Of a stretch of 41,211 nt of DNA, positions 38,866 through 41,211 are shown piece by piece. The DNA comes from Lysobacterales bacterium (GTDB taxonomy: Bacteria > Pseudomonadota > Gammaproteobacteria > Xanthomonadales > SZUA-36), in the NCBI GenBank assembly GCA_029859505.1, contig JAOUCZ010000007.1:1-41211 (forward strand), in the 5' to 3' direction. The notes below the pieces were generated by a model. The model was given only the letters and a program-made list of their open reading frames with translations. It searched no databases and had not been told where the DNA came from. The translations under genes were made by a program, and so were the position numbers. The stretch's first letter is position 1; every line of letters begins with the position of its first letter.

Positions 38866-41118
38866 ATGAACGAAATCACACAAAGCTTTTCCGAACACGA
38901 ACAACTGCCACTCAGGACATACGCCGAGAAGGCCTATCTTGATTACTCCATGTACGTGGTGCTGGATCGCGCGCTTCCACACATTGGTGATGGTCTCAAA
39001 CCAGTGCAGCGACGCATTATTTACGCGATGAGTGAACTGGGTTTAAGTTCGGCCTCAAAACATAAAAAATCCGCTCGTACGGTGGGTGATGTGCTTGGTA
39101 AGTTCCATCCGCATGGTGATTCCGCCTGTTATGAAGCCATGGTATTGATGGCCCAGCCTTTTTCCTATCGTTACCCACTAATCGATGGTCAGGGAAATTT
39201 TGGTTCACCCGATGATCCGAAGTCGTTTGCGGCAATGCGCTATACCGAGTCCCGCATGTCGCCCTATGCAAAAACCCTGTTGGCAGAAGTGGGCTTGGGC
39301 ACGGTTGACTGGGCCCCCAATTTTGACGGAACACTTAAAGAGCCGACACTATTGCCGGCACGCCTGCCCAATATTCTTCTCAATGGCAGCACTGGTATTG
39401 CTGTTGGTATGGCCACCGATATTCCGCCTCACAATCTTCGTGAGGTTGTCAGCGCCTGTATCCGCTTACTGGACGAACCCAAAGCAAGTGTTGCAGAGTT
39501 ATGCGAACACGTCCTGGCACCCGATTTTCCGACCGATGCAGAAATCATTACGTCAAGGGAAGATATCCTGAAGATGTATGAGACAGGTCACGGTTCCATC
39601 AAAATGCGTGCCGTGTGGGAAAAAGAAGGGCCCGATATCGTGGTGACTGCACTGCCGCACCAGGTATCCCCTGCCAAGGTACTTGAACAGATCGCTGCAC
39701 AAATGCAGGCTAAGAAACTGCCAATGGTCGAAGACCTGAGAGACGAGTCGGACCACGAGAACCCGACCCGCCTTTTGATCGTACCGCGTTCCAACCGGGT
39801 TGATATCCAGCAATTGTTAAATCACCTGTTCGCCACCACTGATCTTGAACGCAACTATCGCGTCAACATGAACATCATTGGTAATGCAGGCAAGCCACAG
39901 GTGCTGGATTTACGCAGCCTGTTGAAACAGTGGCTGAAATTCCGATTGGACACAGTAACACGCAGACTGGAATTTCGTCTCGACCAGGTGGTCGATCGCT
40001 TACATATCCTCGACGGTTTATTGATAGCTTTTCTGAATATCGACGAGGTTATCCACATCATCCGCACCGAGGACAAGCCAAAACCGGTGCTGATGAGTCA
40101 TTTTCAAATTACAGGCACTCAGGCTGAAGCCATCCTCGAATTAAAGCTGAGAAATCTTGCCCGGCTGGAAGAAATGAAAATTCGCGGTGAACAGGCTGAA
40201 CTTGAAGAAGAGCGCGAGTACCTGGAAACGACGCTGGGCTCCAAACAGCGTATGAAAACACTGGTCAAGAATGAACTTCTGGAAGACTCCAAAAAATATG
40301 GTGACGACAGACGTTCGCTGCTGAACGAGCGCGAGGCTGCGCAGGCCCTGAAAGAGGAAGACCTGGTCCCGTCAGAGCCATGCACGGTGGTATTGTCCAA
40401 ATCCGGTTGGGTCAGGCTTGGAAAAGGTCATGAAATTGACGCTACCACAATCAATTACAAAGCCGGGGATGAATACCAGCACGCTGCCAGGGGCCGCAGC
40501 AACCAGCAAGCTGTGTTTTTAGATTCATCCGGACGGGCTTATTCTTTACCGGCTCATTCACTGCCTTCTGCCCGCGGTCTTGGTGAACCGCTCACCAGTC
40601 GCTTTTCTCCAGGTGAAGGCAGCCAGTTCCTCTACGCGATCACTGGCGAGTCGCAGCAAAAACTCGTGCTGGCCAGTTCATTCGGTTATGGCTTTGTGAC
40701 TGAAACCACGAACCTGTACAGCAAAATGAAAGCCGGAAAGGCAATGATTTCCTTACCCGGTGATTCCACACCTGTGGAGCCGGCCATCATCGCTTCAGCC
40801 GATGCAGATACCCTGGTATGTGTAACATCGGATGGATACCTGTTGGCTTTCCCCTTAAGCGACCTCCCGGAGCTCTCCAAGGGCAAGGGTAATAAGCTCA
40901 TCAATATTCCCCCCAAACGATTGAAAGCGGGTGAAGAATTCATGCTTGGAATGGTTGCAGTAGCTGAAAACCAAGAGGTTCTGGTCTGGGCCGGCCAGCG
41001 ATACCTGAGAATTGGCAAAAAAGACCTTGAGCATTTCCGCGGAGATCGTGCCAAACGCGGTCATAAGTTGCCACGGGGCTTCCAACGCGTAACCAGGATT
41101 GAGATAGCCCGGGATTAA
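38866..41118 (+). CDS. parC: DNA topoisomerase IV subunit A
   Basis: The 750-residue subunit cuts and rejoins DNA. The quinolone-determining region reads [10 protein letters not shown], with Ser and Glu at the positions (E. coli Ser80, Glu84) that change in resistant strains, so it looks wild type. The catalytic tyrosine lies in [10 protein letters not shown]. The C-terminal domain is shorter than in GyrA and lacks a clear GyrA-box, as expected for ParC. It starts 43 bases after parE, probably as one operon. Confidence 0.96.
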   Translation: MNEITQSFSEHEQLPLRTYAEKAYLDYSMYVVLDRALPHIGDGLKPVQRRIIYAMSELGLSSASKHKKSARTVGDVLGKFHPHGDSACYEAMVLMAQPFSYRYPLIDGQGNFGSPDDPKSFAAMRYTESRMSPYAKTLLAEVGLGTVDWAPNFDGTLKEPTLLPARLPNILLNGSTGIAVGMATDIPPHNLREVVSACIRLLDEPKASVAELCEHVLAPDFPTDAEIITSREDILKMYETGHGSIKMRAVWEKEGPDIVVTALPHQVSPAKVLEQIAAQMQAKKLPMVEDLRDESDHENPTRLLIVPRSNRVDIQQLLNHLFATTDLERNYRVNMNIIGNAGKPQVLDLRSLLKQWLKFRLDTVTRRLEFRLDQVVDRLHILDGLLIAFLNIDEVIHIIRTEDKPKPVLMSHFQITGTQAEAILELKLRNLARLEEMKIRGEQAELEEEREYLETTLGSKQRMKTLVKNELLEDSKKYGDDRRSLLNEREAAQALKEEDLVPSEPCTVVLSKSGWVRLGKGHEIDATTINYKAGDEYQHAARGRSNQQAVFLDSSGRAYSLPAHSLPSARGLGEPLTSRFSPGEGSQFLYAITGESQQKLVLASSFGYGFVTETTNLYSKMKAGKAMISLPGDSTPVEPAIIASADADTLVCVTSDGYLLAFPLSDLPELSKGKGNKLINIPPKRLKAGEEFMLGMVAVAENQEVLVWAGQRYLRIGKKDLEHFRGDRAKRGHKLPRGFQRVTRIEIARD

Positions 41119-41158
41119 AAGGCAGGGTCAGAATCTGTTTCGCTTAAAGCAAGAGTTG

Positions 41159-41186
41159 AGCAGGTTTGTTGTAACTGTTACCTGCT
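41159..41186 (+). terminator. Weak terminator candidate after parC
   Basis: AGCAGGT pairs with ACCTGCT across a 14-base loop, 41 bases after the parC stop. The following bases are TCGAATTT, only loosely T-rich, so the call is tentative. Confidence 0.3.
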
Positions 41187-41211
41187 TCGAATTTGCTGTG
41201 GGGGGCGCTGG

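Noticed and set aside
38940-39270. Quinolone-resistance changes in ParC
   Set aside because: The Ser and Glu at the resistance positions are the wild-type residues.

Overview
The window is a chromosomal segment of a gammaproteobacterium. Evidence for this is the block truD-ispF-ispD-ftsB-eno-kdsA-pyrG, a parE-parC pair of topoisomerase IV type, an mtfA homologue, and large-subunit Pst permeases of the kind seen in Pseudomonas and Shewanella. I cannot name the genus. I saw no rRNA, tRNA, CRISPR array, insertion sequence or prophage. Coding density is high and most genes lie on the minus strand in overlapping operons.

Layout. 1-2786 (-): a secreted BNR/sortilin-like propeller protein, cut by the window edge. 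2953-3792 (+): an MtfA-like zinc peptidase. 3806-14939 (-): a ten-gene phosphate-uptake island holding two Pst transporters. Reading with transcription, the first unit is pstS, a PhoU-like fusion, pstC2, pstA2 and two divergent PstB-type ATPases. The second unit is a large pstC1, a large pstA1, pstB1 and phoU. Each unit starts at a recognisable Pho box (14992-15009 and 9301-9318). 15088-17619 (-): a three-domain protein, ATP-cone + 2-phosphoglycerate kinase-like + archaeal-type phosphoglycerate mutase. 17905-24046 (-): a SecB-like gene, then a chain of six genes each overlapping the next by 4 bases (Gld-type ABC exporter, DUF4340, DUF423, 3-methyladenine DNA glycosylase). 24211-28260: an M14-like gene, a PspB-like small protein, a DesK/NarL-type two-component system, an HExxH protein and a decayed GNAT acetyltransferase. 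28243-36145 (-): a TauE/SafE permease, an FHA protein and the housekeeping block. 36299-41118 (+): an outer-membrane barrel protein, parE and parC.

The part that looks least described is the second Pst unit. Its two ATPases carry complementary defects: one has a broken signature motif, and the other has lost the Q-loop Gln and the H-loop His. This is what an obligate heterodimer with one active and one dead ATP site would show. The PhoU-like protein of the same unit carries a C-terminal domain that looks like a low-molecular-weight tyrosine phosphatase/arsenate reductase fold in which the catalytic Cys and Arg are replaced. The upstream kinase-mutase fusion may link phosphoglycerate metabolism to phosphate supply, but that is inference from adjacency. 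All functional calls come from reading motifs; no database search was run.
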